This document shows positions 63,047-64,000 of a DNA stretch of 64,000 bases, piece by piece. How positions within the stretch are numbered: the first letter of the stretch is position 1; each line of letters begins with the position of its first letter. A program made the position numbers and the translations under genes. The stretch is from Bacillus sp. ISL-45 (GTDB lineage: Bacteria > Bacillota > Bacilli > Bacillales > Cytobacillaceae): assembly GCF_018613195.1 (NCBI RefSeq), contig NZ_JAGGQQ010000009.1:248001-312000 (forward strand). The letters run 5' to 3'. Below the pieces are notes generated by a model. It ran no database searches and was not told the DNA's origin. It was given only the letters and a program-made list of their open reading frames with translations.

Positions 63047-63616
63047 ATGTCACCAAGACCGAAAATTGCACTTGATAAAAATACAATTATGATTGCAGCT
63101 GCTGAGCTTGCGAATGAGCATGGAAGTGAGTATATCACTCTTGCACTGCTTGCCAAGAAGCTAAATATTAAACCGCCTTCTCTATACAATCACTTTGACG
63201 GTCTGCCAGGTATCAAAAAAGAACTGACTATTTTTTCTCTTGAAAAACTCTTCAACAGCCTGGCAGAAGAAGCGGAAGGCAAGTCTCATGGGGACGAAGC
63301 AGTAATGGCATTAAGCCAGGCCTATTTAACCTTCGCCAGGAGAAATCCAGGATTGTACGAGTTCGCCTTATCAGCCCCTGATCCAGCGGATGAGCATGTT
63401 CATGACGCCGGCAAAAAAATCGTGGAACTCGTCGTGTCTGCTATCGAGCCTTTTGAACTTTTAGAAGAAGAAGCGATCCATGCTGTCCGCGGGTTAAGAA
63501 GCCTGATGCATGGGTTTGCATCGCTGGAGCAAAGAGGTGGTTTCGGGATGCCGCTTGATTTGGATGAAAGTTACCAGCTGGCAGTCACTGCTTTTATCAG
63601 GGGCTTGAAAAAATAA
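63047..63616 (+). CDS. TetR family repressor
   Basis: 189 residues. N-terminal HTH: MIAAAELANEHGSEYITLAL then LAKKLNIKPPSLYNHFDGLP, the TetR_N recognition helix. The C-terminal part (LTFARRNPGLYEFALSAPDP, LRSLMHGFASLEQRGGFGMP) fits the WHG/TetR_C_33 ligand domain. It should bind the paired ACTAAT-NNN-ATTAGT operators upstream of the hydrolase gene and so regulate itself. RBS AAAGGAG; a long frame upstream overlaps the hydrolase and is not used. Confidence 0.92.
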   Translation: MSPRPKIALDKNTIMIAAAELANEHGSEYITLALLAKKLNIKPPSLYNHFDGLPGIKKELTIFSLEKLFNSLAEEAEGKSHGDEAVMALSQAYLTFARRNPGLYEFALSAPDPADEHVHDAGKKIVELVVSAIEPFELLEEEAIHAVRGLRSLMHGFASLEQRGGFGMPLDLDESYQLAVTAFIRGLKK

Positions 63617-63702
63617 AGCGAATTTTCATCTTCTGAAATAGATTCCAAAGCTACTCATATACATATCTATAGATGCAACTTTGAAAGAACAGGAGGCACA
63701 CT

Positions 63703-64000
63703 ATGGATATATATGTGAGAAGAGGAGACTCCTTTTGGTATTTCAGCAATATTTTCAACATCCCTCTCCAGTTGATTATAGATTCCAACCGTGATATCGA
63801 CCCAAATGCCCTGGATGTGGGACAGACGGTGAGGGTTCCTGGTTTTGCAGCGGTGGATTATCGGATCCGTGCAGGGGATACCCTTTGGAAAATTGCCCAA
63901 AGCAGAAACCTGCAGGTGGATGCGCTGCTGCTGGCCAACCGAAATATTAATCCGAATGGACTGTACATCGGACAGATGGTCAAGGTTCCGCTAAGAATCA
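63703..64000 (+). CDS. LysM-domain cell-wall protein, probably an M14 endopeptidase (3' end outside window)
   Basis: First 99 residues of a gene that runs off the right edge. Two LysM repeats are visible: YVRRGDSFWYFSNIFNIPLQ to VGQTVRVPGF, and YRIRAGDTLWKIAQSRNLQ to IGQMVKVPLR. There is no signal peptide. This start is typical of Bacillaceae LysM-LysM-M14 proteins (gamma-D-glutamyl-diaminopimelate endopeptidase type), but the catalytic part is not in the window. ATG preceded by AGGAGG. Confidence 0.8.
   Translation, partial: MDIYVRRGDSFWYFSNIFNIPLQLIIDSNRDIDPNALDVGQTVRVPGFAAVDYRIRAGDTLWKIAQSRNLQVDALLLANRNINPNGLYIGQMVKVPLRI

Overview
The window is chromosomal DNA from a low-to-moderate GC, Gram-positive, probably endospore-forming Bacillaceae (Bacillus sensu lato, of the Mesobacillus/Cytobacillus/Neobacillus sort). 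The reasons are strong AGGAGG-type ribosome sites with frequent TTG/GTG starts, CcpA (cre) sites, a TPP and a SAM-I riboswitch, a KinA/KinE-like PAS histidine kinase, LytST, an immune inhibitor A protease, a DUF3951 protein and many U-tailed hairpin terminators. The species cannot be named from this window alone. No rRNA, tRNA, CRISPR, prophage or transposase gene was seen. Gene order is ordinary core/accessory chromosome.

Layout. 1-6.8 kb: the end of a c-di-GMP GGDEF-EAL protein, a secreted DUF1259 protein, an Old Yellow Enzyme, and a bcd-ptb-buk operon (branched-chain amino acid to acyl-CoA to acyl-phosphate to acid plus ATP) behind a cre-like site. 6.8-15.1 kb (mostly minus strand): a PanE-type reductase, a CstA-type transporter with a previously easy-to-miss 51-residue partner protein, the LytS/LytT two-component system, a DUF4097 protein and peptidase T. 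15.2-19.5 kb: two tiny overlapping membrane-protein genes, then a TPP-riboswitch thiamine salvage operon (SDR-thiM-thiD-thiE-thiW). 19.6-34 kb: exonuclease, haemolysin-III-like protein, small regulators, a sensor kinase, Nudix and alpha/beta hydrolases, a Gfo/Idh dehydrogenase, InhA, an acetyltransferase, glutaminyl-tRNA synthetase and a RocB-like M20 peptidase. 34-42 kb: a cre-controlled secreted alpha-amylase, YetF-type protein, an MFS exporter, a split ThrE exporter, a histidine phosphatase and a YhfP reductase. 42.5-48.7 kb: a probable anaerobic molybdoenzyme cluster (cytochrome b-like protein, NasC-like Mo subunit, ferredoxin subunit; then SalA/Mrp-like ATPase, Tat-targeted Rieske protein, small membrane protein, small helical protein) with a perfect Fnr box upstream. 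49.6-64 kb: a TPR-dynamin-like GTPase, a SAM-riboswitch-controlled sugar-type ABC importer, a formate/nitrite channel, an MFS exporter, a VOC protein, a polar amino acid ABC importer, a TetR-controlled metallo-beta-lactamase-fold hydrolase and the start of a LysM protein.

The most unusual content is not in the genes. At least seven intergenic regions carry short repeat arrays with strict spacing. One family has 20-21 nt units (TATAGCGA or TATTGGCG type) and often ends in the same GAACTGGAAATT...TTTTCCAG hairpin. Two arrays of unrelated sequence share an exact 52 nt period built from alternating inverted half-units. 20-21 and 52 are close to 2 and 5 turns of DNA. A separate 160-190 bp element with GGCTCTTTTC-type terminal inverted repeats occurs three times plus two short derivatives; one copy supplies the last codons and stop of thiM. 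I know of no name for these families and cannot search for one here.
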